NCBI GenBank assembly: GCA_903925515.1
Contig: CAIYFP010000619.1
Location: 1-19,518 of the forward strand
Reading direction: 5' to 3'
DNA length: 19,518 bases
DNA from: an uncultured Verrucomicrobiota bacterium
GTDB taxonomy: Bacteria; Verrucomicrobiota; Verrucomicrobiia; Limisphaerales; UBA9464
Shown here: positions 7,448 to 14,763 of the stretch, piece after piece
How positions within the stretch are numbered: position 1 is the stretch's first letter
Layout of the letters: every line of letters begins with the position of its first letter
Program-made: the position numbers and the translations under genes
The notes under the pieces: generated by a model
Told to the model about the DNA's origin: nothing
Database searches by the model: none
Seen by the model: the letters and a program-made list of their open reading frames with translations, nothing else

Positions 7448-8068
7448 ATGAAACATCACGAACGCATCGCATGGGTCGTCCTTGCCGCGATCATGATGCT
7501 GGTCGCCGTGGTGTTCGTGCGTCGGCACCCCCTGCCCCCGGCGCTCCCCGAGATCTCGCGCGTCGGCCCCTTCGCACTCACCAACCAATTCGGGCTTAGG
7601 GTCTCCCGCGATGACATCGAGGGATGGGTCGTCATTGCCGACGTCATCTTCAGCCGATGTCCGGGGCAGTGTCACCAGCTTAGCCAAGCCATGGCCAAGA
7701 TGCAGTCCATGGTGCCCATGGGCTCCCGCATCCGGTTTGTCTCCTTGAGCGCCGACCCTGCCTTCGACACACCGGACATCCTCGCCAAGTACGGCCGCCG
7801 CTATGGCGCCGAGGGCGAGCGCTGGCATTTCCTGACGGGACCCAAGCGCGAGGTGTACACGTTGGCGACCGAGGGCATGAAGTTTTCCGTGGTCGAGAAC
7901 GAGTCGGCCAAGCCGGGCAATCTTGAGGAGCAATTCATCCATGCGTCGTCGTTTGCCATCATGGACAGGCGGGGCATGCTGCGCGCCATGGTTCAGCTTG
8001 AGGATCCGCGCTGCGTGGAACGGGTCGTGGAGCTGGCCATGAAGCTATCAAGGGAGGATTGGAAATGA
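7448..8068 (+). CDS. SCO1/SenC-family copper chaperone
   Basis: SCO proteins are membrane-anchored thioredoxin-fold proteins that deliver copper to, or reduce the cysteines of, the CuA site of subunit II. This 206-residue protein has an N-terminal anchor (residues 8-24) and a periplasmic domain. The copper-binding residues are Cys71 and Cys75 in SRCPGQCHQ and His165 in FIHASSFAIMD. The second proline of the common CPxxCP form is His here. The ATG at 7448 is preferred over in-frame codons upstream because those would lie within the terminator hairpin. The last bases overlap the DUF420 gene as ATGA. Position directly after ctaC fits a role in CuA assembly. Confidence 0.9.
   Translation: MKHHERIAWVVLAAIMMLVAVVFVRRHPLPPALPEISRVGPFALTNQFGLRVSRDDIEGWVVIADVIFSRCPGQCHQLSQAMAKMQSMVPMGSRIRFVSLSADPAFDTPDILAKYGRRYGAEGERWHFLTGPKREVYTLATEGMKFSVVENESAKPGNLEEQFIHASSFAIMDRRGMLRAMVQLEDPRCVERVVELAMKLSREDWK
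8051..8057 (+). promoter_or_regulatory. Strong Shine-Dalgarno sequence for the DUF420 gene
   Basis: The sequence AGGGAGG lies within the last codons of the SCO gene, seven bases before the ATG at 8065. It decides the start of the next gene (ATG 8065 rather than TTG 8059). It stands out because most genes in this window have no such site. Confidence 0.7.
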
Positions 8069-8496
8069 GCCATGGAACGTTGCCGTTGGTAAACGCGTGC
8101 CTGAACGGGCTGGCCGCGTTCCTGTTGCTCCTGGGATTCGTCTTCGTTCGCCGCCGCCAACTGGCCGCCCATCGCGCCTGCATGCTGTCCGCCTTTGGCG
8201 TCTCCGTCGTCTTCCTCGGGCTCTATCTTTATCACAAGGTGGTGGTCGTGAAGGGCGTCAACACGCCCTTCCCCGGCCCCGCGTCGCTCAAGCCATGGTA
8301 CCTCGCGATGTTGTTCAGCCACATCGTCCTCGCCATCGCCGTGGTGCCCATGGCCTTGGTGACGATCCATCGTGGCCTTCGGGAACGCCTCGACCAGCAT
8401 CGCAAGATCGCCCGTTGGACATGGCCGATCTGGATGTATGTCAGCGTGACCGGGGTGTGCGTGTACCTCGCCTTGTACGTCGTTTGGTCCAAGTGA
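8065..8496 (+). CDS. DUF420 membrane protein, probable cytochrome oxidase assembly factor (CtaM/YozB-like)
   Basis: This 143-residue protein has four predicted membrane helices and the spaced histidines typical of DUF420: AHRACM near residue 36, LYHKVV near 56, an FSH in the third helix and QHRKIARWTWPIWMYVSVTG toward the end. DUF420 proteins include YozB/CtaM of Firmicutes, which are linked to aa3-type oxidase activity; that family knowledge and its place after SCO support an assembly role. The start overlaps the SCO stop as ATGA, and AGGGAGG sits seven bases upstream, so translation is probably coupled. It is the last gene of the oxidase block. Confidence 0.85.
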   Translation: MSHGTLPLVNACLNGLAAFLLLLGFVFVRRRQLAAHRACMLSAFGVSVVFLGLYLYHKVVVVKGVNTPFPGPASLKPWYLAMLFSHIVLAIAVVPMALVTIHRGLRERLDQHRKIARWTWPIWMYVSVTGVCVYLALYVVWSK

Positions 8497-8551
8497 CGGG
8501 GTGCATGGAGGGCAAGCGGCGCCGCAGGGCAGAAGTCACGGCCGCACCCCG
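8497..8551. repeat. Inverted repeat in the gap between convergent genes
   Basis: An 8-bp inverted repeat (CGGGGTGC at 8497-8504 and its complement at 8544-8551) flanks the 10-bp palindrome GCGGCGCCGC (8516-8525). There is no T tract on either side, so it is not a standard intrinsic terminator. It could still slow transcription from both sides of the convergent genes. A 14-nt stretch at 8519-8532 matches 17010-17023 in another intergenic region. Confidence 0.45.
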
Positions 8552-8610
8552 CAAGGACCGGGGCTCTTTCAGCCGGGTCTGCGCCTGATTCACCGGGCGT
8601 TCAAGGCTTG

Positions 8611-9156
8611 TCAGGCCGAGCGCTCGGTCAGTGCCAGCAGCGCCACCGCCACGCCAAAGGCCGTCAACGCCCCGCCCAATCGCACGATCCGGGACTGCGA
8701 CCCCGCCAGCCATGCAGTCAGGTCGCGAACCCGCCATGGCGATCCCACCCACCAGACCGCGCACACGATCACCGCGTAGGACCAGAACGAGAGCACGAGC
8801 GACCATGGGCTGTCGCTGGGCCGACGGATGTCCAGCACCCTGTCGCATAGAAGCAACGCCACCACGCACGCGCCCCGCACCGACAGGTAATCCTGCACGA
8901 AGATGCAGCAGCCCACCCCCAGCAACGTGAACCCCGCGTACAGAACCGGGCGCCACTCCTCGAAGTCCCGGATCTCCGAGCTGTAGAGGTTCCATACGAA
9001 CCATGCCGTGCCCGCCAACATCAGGAGAATCCCGATCCCCACCTTGCGCGGGAACGCCTTCAGCCATGCCCCGCCTGCCAGCGGACGCGTGAGCAGGATC
9101 AAGCCCGCCACGGCGTGTGCCACCCCCAACCCCACGTACACCTCCGACAACTTCAT
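8611..9156 (-). CDS. Polytopic membrane protein of unknown function
   Basis: This 181-residue protein has about five or six hydrophobic segments (near 7-24, 38-56, 70-86, 95-108, 118-138 and 159-176). Conserved-looking polar features include YSSEIRDFEEW (58-68) and QDYLSVRG (88-95). I do not recognise a named family and see no catalytic motif. The start codon overlaps the miaB stop as ATGA, so the two genes are probably co-transcribed and translationally coupled. That says little about function, because miaB is a housekeeping gene. The start matches the first membrane helix well. Confidence 0.72.
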   Translation of the reverse strand: MKLSEVYVGLGVAHAVAGLILLTRPLAGGAWLKAFPRKVGIGILLMLAGTAWFVWNLYSSEIRDFEEWRPVLYAGFTLLGVGCCIFVQDYLSVRGACVVALLLCDRVLDIRRPSDSPWSLVLSFWSYAVIVCAVWWVGSPWRVRDLTAWLAGSQSRIVRLGGALTAFGVAVALLALTERSA

Positions 9157-10553
9157 GCGTTCGTTTCCTCCAACTGCTGCTCGTCTGCCACCCCCACCAC
9201 GGCGGGGTCCCCATACAACGTAAAGGTTCCGACCCGTTCCACCCGAAGGTCCATCACCGTCCCGACATGTCGCGGCGCGCCCGGGAACACCACGATCTTG
9301 TTGCAGCGCGTCCGCCCCTCCATCCGCGCCGCGTTACGACGGCTCGGCCCCTCGACAAGGATCGACACCGTCTTCCCCAGCAACGCGTCGTACCGTTGCG
9401 CCCCGATTTCGTTGATCACGTCCAGCAGCCGCCGATGCCGTTCCTCGATCACTTCCTGCGGCACTTGCCCGGCCATCGTCGCGGCCGGCGTGTCCCGCCG
9501 CACCGAGTACTTGAACACGAATGCATTGTCGAAACGCACCGAACGACATGTCTCCAGCGTCTCAAGGAAGTCCGCCTCCGTCTCGCCCGGGAAGCCCACG
9601 ATGATGTCCGTCGTGATCCCCATCCCCGGCTGCACCGCGCGGAGCCGTCCGACCAACGACTCGAACCGCTCCCGCGTGTACCCGCGGTGCATCGCCTTCA
9701 GGATGCGATCCGAGCCCGATTGCAAGGGCAGGTGCGCGCTCTCGACGAGCTTTGGAAGGCGTCCGTACGCCTCCACGAGGTCGTCCCCGTAGCCTTTTGG
9801 GTGGGGCGACGTGAACCGGATCCGCTCCAGGCCCTCGACGTCGTTCAAGGCATCGAGAAGCTGCACGAACCCGCTCCGTCCGTCGCGCACCGGGATCTCG
9901 CGACGTCCAAAGCTGGTCACGATCTGCCCCAGCAACGTCACCTCCCGGACGCCGCGCCCCACCAATTCCCGTACTTCCCCGAGAATCTCCTCGATCGAGC
10001 GGCTCCGTTCCCGTCCCCGTGTAAACGGAACAATGCAGAACGTGCAGTGCTGGTTGCACCCCTGCATGATGCTGACGAACGCCGTCACCGCACGCCGTGC
10101 GTCCCGACCGCCGCCGGGGCCCGCCGCAAGATGAGCGTCGATCCGCGATTGGCTCCCTTCCTCCTCCGCCGTGTCCACGACGACGCCCGTGCGCCCGGAC
10201 AACAGCTCGTCGATGTACTCGCCCGCCCGATGCGCCTTCTGGGTCCCCAGCACGAGGCGCACGCCGGGGACTTCGGACACCAGCTCCTCCGCACGGGACT
10301 GCGCCATGCATCCCAGAAATCCCAGAACCGTCGAGGGCCGGTGCAATCGCGCATGGCCGGCCACGGCGCGCATCTTTCCCAGCGCCTTTTGCTCCGCGAG
10401 GTCGCGCACGCTGCACGTGTTGAGCAGGACCACGTCCGCCCCGTGCTCGTTGGGGACGAGCACGTGCCCGCGCGCGACCAACGAGGCCGCGACCGCCTCG
10501 GAGTCGCGCTCGTTCATCTGGCAGCCGTAGGTCTTGATGTGGACGCTGGCCAT
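9153..10553 (-). CDS. miaB: tRNA-2-methylthio-N6-dimethylallyladenosine synthase MiaB
   Basis: MiaB is a radical-SAM methylthiotransferase that adds a methylthio group to i6A37 of tRNAs reading UNN codons. The 466-residue protein has the family order. The N-terminal UPF0004 domain carries cluster cysteines C11 (KTYGCQMNERDSE), C47 (NTCSVR) and C82 (GCMAQ). The radical-SAM motif is C166-x3-C170-x2-C173 (GCNQHCTFCIVPFTRGRE). A C-terminal TRAM domain spans roughly 400-460. KTYGCQMN with NTCSVR favours MiaB over RimO or MtaB. The segment usually read as LLGQNV is LLGQIVTSFG here. The ATG at 10553 is chosen because it starts exactly at the conserved strand (MASVHIKTYGC). The longer in-frame extension upstream runs through intergenic repeat sequence. 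Confidence 0.95.
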   Translation of the reverse strand: MASVHIKTYGCQMNERDSEAVAASLVARGHVLVPNEHGADVVLLNTCSVRDLAEQKALGKMRAVAGHARLHRPSTVLGFLGCMAQSRAEELVSEVPGVRLVLGTQKAHRAGEYIDELLSGRTGVVVDTAEEEGSQSRIDAHLAAGPGGGRDARRAVTAFVSIMQGCNQHCTFCIVPFTRGRERSRSIEEILGEVRELVGRGVREVTLLGQIVTSFGRREIPVRDGRSGFVQLLDALNDVEGLERIRFTSPHPKGYGDDLVEAYGRLPKLVESAHLPLQSGSDRILKAMHRGYTRERFESLVGRLRAVQPGMGITTDIIVGFPGETEADFLETLETCRSVRFDNAFVFKYSVRRDTPAATMAGQVPQEVIEERHRRLLDVINEIGAQRYDALLGKTVSILVEGPSRRNAARMEGRTRCNKIVVFPGAPRHVGTVMDLRVERVGTFTLYGDPAVVGVADEQQLEETNA

Positions 10554-11054
10554 CGTTCCCGAAAGAAAGACGAACCTTATGGAACCCCCGGGGCCAATGG
10601 AAGGCCGAGCTTGGCGGCTGATCCGCGCGCAAGCAGTTCCTGAGCGCCCGGTTCCCGCCTCATGCTGGGCCGACAAGGGTTGAACAGAGAGCCCCTCATG
10701 GCGTCTTGGCGTCATGGCATGAAGGAATTCAAGCCCTCCCAAGCGCTGGTTCCGTGATGCATGCAGCGGGGGATTCCTCACGCCAGGATCAGGGCCAAGG
10801 CAGGCCTCGGTTGATGGGGCCAGTGAAACCAGCCCCGGCCGCCAACCGGCGGTCTCATGGATGCCCATTCCGGGCCGGGACGATGCAGGTGGATCGGCCG
10901 TGCTTGCTCGACCTGCTCCCGCAAATCTTTCGTCCGTCGCTCGTTACGGGACCCGCGCTGGCCCGGGTCTTCCAACGTCTTGACCCGCTGCCTGCAACCA
11001 TTCCCGCTGCCCGCAGTCTTCCTCATGAAACCCGTCCTGGGTTCACTTCACGCC
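10554..11054. other. Divergent intergenic region between miaB and the kinase gene
   Basis: About 500 bases separate the two divergent starts. The central part (10682-10871) is repeat sequence described separately. The flanks, 10554-10681 and 10872-11054, should contain promoters for both genes, but I cannot point to a convincing -35/-10 pair. Reading frames crossing this region on both strands are open only as extensions of miaB and the kinase gene and show no protein-like features. Confidence 0.6.
10682..10871. repeat. Dispersed intergenic repeat modules, first site
   Basis: Two modules are present. The part at 10682-10760 aligns with 17217-17290: both have an A/G-rich start, a degenerate TGGCGTCT-TGGCGTCA run, and CGCTGGTT followed by GTGATGC or ATGATGC. 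The part from about 10768 to 10835 aligns with 16804-16872 (shared core GATGGGGCC-GTGAAA) and more weakly with 19183-19241. The 20 bases 10849-10868 match 17302-17321 at 19 positions. The repeats contain the ATG at 10857, arguing that this is not the true kinase start. Confidence 0.7.
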
Positions 11055-13394
11055 ATGTTGCCTCACATGAAGAAGCTTTCCCTCCGCCCATGGCATGGGT
11101 GGATGCCCGCTGCCGCGCTCCTCGTTGCCTTGGTGGGCTGGGCGAGCCATCGCTCGGTCAAGCGCACCCTGGAGGCCGACCTCAGGGACGAGGTGCTCAC
11201 CGTCCTCAACGCCAACGTCGCCGCGATCGAGATCTGGCTGGACACCCAGTCTCGCCTCGCCGCCGTCATGGCGTCGGACCCGGCCTTGCGCGATCGCATC
11301 CTTTTGCTGGCCGCCAATCCACCGGCTTCCACGACGCCCGAAACGCCCCAGCCCGGCGGACGCCGGCTCCCCGCCATGACCGCGGCGCAGGGCGCCGTGC
11401 AGGGCGAGCTTGATGCGCGCCTTCAACCCTCCGGCTACGGCGCGGCGCTGGTCCTCGGGACCAATTCCCATGTCCTTGCCGCCTCCTCCCGTGCCCGCAA
11501 CCGCCTCGGGGAGACCCTCGAAGGCGAACACGCCCTCCGCGTCCAGCAAGCCCTCGCGTCGGGGCGCCCCGCGTTCGTCATGCCGTTCAAGGCAGGCTTC
11601 GGCCGCGCGGGCAAGCGGGGCGAGGGCGGCGGACGTCTGCCGCGAATGGGTGACGGCACCCACGGGATGCCCCGCGAGCCCATGGAACGACGCAGCCCGA
11701 CCGACGGACTGCGGCCGACACGCGAGCCCGGCGCGTCGCCTCGTGGTCCCCGGGGCGACCTCAACCTCATGGAGGTCGTCGCGCCTGTCCTGGATGCACG
11801 CAGCAACGCGGTCGCCGCCATCGTGTTCGTCCTGCGGCCCGACGAGGAGTTCACCCGGGTCCTGTCCATCGCGCGTCCGGGGCAAACGGGCGAGACGTTC
11901 GCCTTCGACGCCTCCGGCCGCCTCATTTCCGCCAGCCGGTTCGACGACCAACTCCGCCGCATGGGCCTGCTTACCACCAACAAGTCCGTGAGCTCCGCCC
12001 TCAACCTGGAGCTGCGCGACCCGGGCAAGGACCTGACTCGCGCCGGCACCTCCACCGCCCCTGCGGCCCGGACCCACAACCTGCCCATGCCCCTCATGGG
12101 CATGGTCTCGGCCGCCGTGTCCGCCACGAACCTTGAGGCTGGCGTGGCCATGGAGCCCGAGCGCGACTACCGGGGCGTGCCCGTGGTGGGTGCATGGCGA
12201 TGGAACCCCGGGCGCCACTACGGCGTGGCCACCAAGATCGACGCATCGGAGGCGTTCCGGCCGCTCCAGGTCCTGCGTCGTGTCGTGCTGGCGCTCCTGC
12301 TGCTTCTCGCGTTGGCCATGACCGTGATGCTGGTCTTCGCCCATGCAGGCGCCGCGTGGCAGGCCCGCTTCGACGAGGAACGCCTCAAGGCACGCCAGCT
12401 CGGCCAGTACACCCTGCTTGCCAAGATCGGCGAAGGCGCGATGGGCGTCGTGTACCGCGCGCGCCATGCCTTCCTGCGGCGCGATACGGCCGTGAAGCTG
12501 CTCCTGCCCGACCGCGCCGACGACGCCTTGGTCCAGCAATTCGAGCAGGAGGTGCGGCTCACCTGTACCCTCGGGCATCCCAACACCATCCAGATCTACG
12601 ACTACGGCCGCACGCACGACGGCATCTTCTACTACGCGATGGAGCTGCTCCACGGGCTCACGCTGCATCAACTCGTCGAGCGCCATGGACCCCAGCCTGC
12701 CGGGCGTGTCGTCCATCTCCTCGCCCAGGCCGCCCAATCGCTCCGGGAAGCCCATGCGGCCGGGCTCATCCATCGCGACATCAAGCCCGGCAACCTCTTC
12801 CTCTGCCGCCGCGGCGGCATCCCCGACACGTTGAAGGTCCTGGACTTCGGGCTCGTGCGCCGTGCCTCGGGGTCGCACGGGGACACCGTGCCGGGGCCCT
12901 CGCCGGAGGCCGCCGCGCGCTTCCTTGGCACGCCTTTGTACATGGCTCCCGAGACCATCCGCCAGCCGGGGCATGGAGACGCCCGCTCCGACCTTTACGC
13001 GCTCGCAGCCGTCGGGCACGTCCTCCTCACCGGACGCCCCGTGTTTGATGGCGGGACGGCCGAGGAGATTTGGCGGCAGCAGGAGCACGAGACCCCCATG
13101 CCGCCGTCCCGCCTTGCTCCGGGGCCCGTCTCGGGCGCCCTCGACGACCTCTTGATGCGCTCCCTTGCGAAGCAACCCGAGCAACGGCCGCCCTCGATGG
13201 ACGCGTTCCTGTCCGAACTGCTCGCGTGCCCGGAGTCCGGCGCATGGACGGAGTCCCTGCGCGAGCAGTGGTGGCGGATCCATGCGCCGCGCGAGGAGGG
13301 GAACCCCCATGGCCATGGGCAGGGCCCATGCGATCCACCCACCGTCATGATGCCCGCGACGCGCAGCCGTTCGGACATGGACTCCCGCTCCTGA
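11055..13394 (+). CDS. Membrane Ser/Thr protein kinase with N-terminal extracytoplasmic Cache-like sensor
   Basis: This 779-residue protein probably senses an external ligand and phosphorylates cytoplasmic targets. An N-terminal anchor (about 17-31) is followed by a periplasmic domain (32-407) whose end, DYRGVPVVGAWRW and ATKIDASEAFRPL, resembles double-Cache sensors. A second membrane helix spans 408-431. The Hanks-type kinase domain (452-724) is complete: glycine loop GEGAMG (459-464), Lys481, HRDIKPGN (573-580), DFG (597-599) and APE (631-633). The sensor carries a basic Gly/Arg/Pro-rich insert at about 181-234. Most bacterial kinases of this type have the kinase first and the sensor last, so the order is reversed. 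The start could also be 11067 (MKK) or 11025; the in-frame ATG at 10857 falls in repeat DNA. The last 50 residues are low-complexity. Confidence 0.88.
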   Translation: MLPHMKKLSLRPWHGWMPAAALLVALVGWASHRSVKRTLEADLRDEVLTVLNANVAAIEIWLDTQSRLAAVMASDPALRDRILLLAANPPASTTPETPQPGGRRLPAMTAAQGAVQGELDARLQPSGYGAALVLGTNSHVLAASSRARNRLGETLEGEHALRVQQALASGRPAFVMPFKAGFGRAGKRGEGGGRLPRMGDGTHGMPREPMERRSPTDGLRPTREPGASPRGPRGDLNLMEVVAPVLDARSNAVAAIVFVLRPDEEFTRVLSIARPGQTGETFAFDASGRLISASRFDDQLRRMGLLTTNKSVSSALNLELRDPGKDLTRAGTSTAPAARTHNLPMPLMGMVSAAVSATNLEAGVAMEPERDYRGVPVVGAWRWNPGRHYGVATKIDASEAFRPLQVLRRVVLALLLLLALAMTVMLVFAHAGAAWQARFDEERLKARQLGQYTLLAKIGEGAMGVVYRARHAFLRRDTAVKLLLPDRADDALVQQFEQEVRLTCTLGHPNTIQIYDYGRTHDGIFYYAMELLHGLTLHQLVERHGPQPAGRVVHLLAQAAQSLREAHAAGLIHRDIKPGNLFLCRRGGIPDTLKVLDFGLVRRASGSHGDTVPGPSPEAAARFLGTPLYMAPETIRQPGHGDARSDLYALAAVGHVLLTGRPVFDGGTAEEIWRQQEHETPMPPSRLAPGPVSGALDDLLMRSLAKQPEQRPPSMDAFLSELLACPESGAWTESLREQWWRIHAPREEGNPHGHGQGPCDPPTVMMPATRSRSDMDSRS

Positions 13395-13501
13395 CCCCCT
13401 CCCGACGACCACGGCCCCGGCATCGCCCGCCGAAAACGCAGGCAAACCACTATTTCCTTGGTCGCGGGCCGCCGTTCCGGCAGAAAAACCCTTCCATCGC
13501 A

Positions 13502-14719
13502 ATGGCCCTGATCGTCCAGAAGTACGGGGGAACGTCGGTTGGCAACACCGACCGCATCCAGAACGTCGCGCGGCGGGTCGCGGAGCACCGCGGCCGCGGC
13601 GACCAAGTCGTGGTCGTCGTGTCGGCGATGTCGGGCGTGACGGACGGCCTCATCAAGCTGGCAAAGCAGATCACGCCGCTGCCGTCGGAGCGGGAGATGG
13701 ACATGCTGCTCGCCACGGGGGAGCAACAGACGATCGCCCTTGCTGCGATCGCCCTGCACGCCCGGGGCGTCCCGGCGGTGTCCCTCACGGGCGCCCAGGC
13801 CGGCATCGTGACCGACGGCGTCCACACCAAGGCCAAGATCCAGAACATCACGCCGGACGAGGTCCACCGTCTGCTGGACGCCGGCAACGTGGTGATCGTG
13901 GCCGGGTTCCAAGGCCAGACGGAGGAGGGCCAGATCACGACCTTGGGGAGGGGAGGGTCGGACCTGACGGCCATCGCGATGGCCGCCGCCTTGAAGGCGG
14001 ACCTTTGCCAGATCTACACCGACGTGGACGGGGTTTACACCTCGGACCCCCGCCTTGCTCCGTCCGCGCGCAAGCTCCCGGAGATCTCGTACGACGAGAT
14101 GCTCGAGCTGGCCGGGTCCGGGGCCAAGGTGATGCAGCTTCGCTCCGTCGAGTTCGCCAAGAAGTTCAACGTCGTCTTCGAGGTTCGATCGAGCCTCAAC
14201 GACAACCCAGGCACCATCGTGAAGGAAGAAACCACCAGCATGGAGGACGTCGTCGTCCGGGGCGTCTCCATCGACAAGAACCAGGCCGAGGTCACCGTCG
14301 AGGGCGTCCCCGACCGCCCCGGGAGCGCCGCGCGGATCTTCAAGTCGCTGGCGGACGCCGCGATCAACGTGGACATGATCGTCCAGAACGTGAGCCATGA
14401 CGGCGGATCCCGCGTCACGGACATCTCGTTCACGGTGGACAAGCCGGACCTGCTCAAGGCCTCCAGCGTGATCGACGGGCTCATGCCCGAGCTCGGCATC
14501 CGGGGGTTCGCCACCGACGAGGGCATCGCCAAGCTTTCCATCGTAGGCGTCGGCATGCGCTCCCATTCGGGCGTTGCCGCCCGCATGTTTGAAATCCTCG
14601 CCGAGCACGGGGTCAACATCGGCATGATCTCCACCTCCGAGATCAAGGTGTCCGTGGTCATCCCGCTGGCGGACGGCGACCGCGCCCTCAAGGCCGTCCA
14701 CGAGGCGTTCATCGGGTAG
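13502..14719 (+). CDS. lysC: Aspartate kinase
   Basis: Aspartate kinase makes aspartyl-4-phosphate, the first step toward lysine, threonine, methionine and diaminopimelate for peptidoglycan. The 405-residue protein has the normal monofunctional length. The amino-acid-kinase domain holds KYGGTSVG (7-14), ATGEQ (71-75), GRGGSD (149-154) and TDVDGVYTSDP (173-183). Two ACT domains follow (about 265-335 and 345-405), with VPDRPGSAARIF and ISTSEIKVSVVI as the effector-binding signatures, so feedback control by lysine and/or threonine is expected. The ATG at 13502 gives the canonical start MALIVQKYGG. It lies 107 nt after the kinase gene, with no Shine-Dalgarno sequence and no clear terminator between them. 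It is not fused to homoserine dehydrogenase. Confidence 0.97.
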   Translation: MALIVQKYGGTSVGNTDRIQNVARRVAEHRGRGDQVVVVVSAMSGVTDGLIKLAKQITPLPSEREMDMLLATGEQQTIALAAIALHARGVPAVSLTGAQAGIVTDGVHTKAKIQNITPDEVHRLLDAGNVVIVAGFQGQTEEGQITTLGRGGSDLTAIAMAAALKADLCQIYTDVDGVYTSDPRLAPSARKLPEISYDEMLELAGSGAKVMQLRSVEFAKKFNVVFEVRSSLNDNPGTIVKEETTSMEDVVVRGVSIDKNQAEVTVEGVPDRPGSAARIFKSLADAAINVDMIVQNVSHDGGSRVTDISFTVDKPDLLKASSVIDGLMPELGIRGFATDEGIAKLSIVGVGMRSHSGVAARMFEILAEHGVNIGMISTSEIKVSVVIPLADGDRALKAVHEAFIG

Positions 14720-14763
14720 CCGGGGCGCGCGGCCGGGCACCCTCAACCTCCCACCGGCCCGCC

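Noticed and set aside
8497..8610. A bidirectional terminator between the DUF420 gene and the membrane protein gene
   Set aside because: The inverted repeat is real, but no T tract follows on either strand and the loop is about 40 nt.
9117..10643. A 508-codon plus-strand frame antisense to miaB
   Set aside because: The sense strand encodes a complete MiaB with both sets of cluster cysteines. The antisense product is Arg/Pro/His-rich.
10857..11054. An upstream ATG giving the kinase 66 extra residues
   Set aside because: The extra part is Cys/Arg/Pro-rich, starts inside an intergenic repeat and comes before a normal membrane anchor, so a start at 11055 or 11067 is more likely.
11043..13502. 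An 819-codon open frame antisense to the kinase gene
   Set aside because: It is low-complexity, has no recognisable motif and covers an intact kinase gene, so it is a shadow of codon bias.
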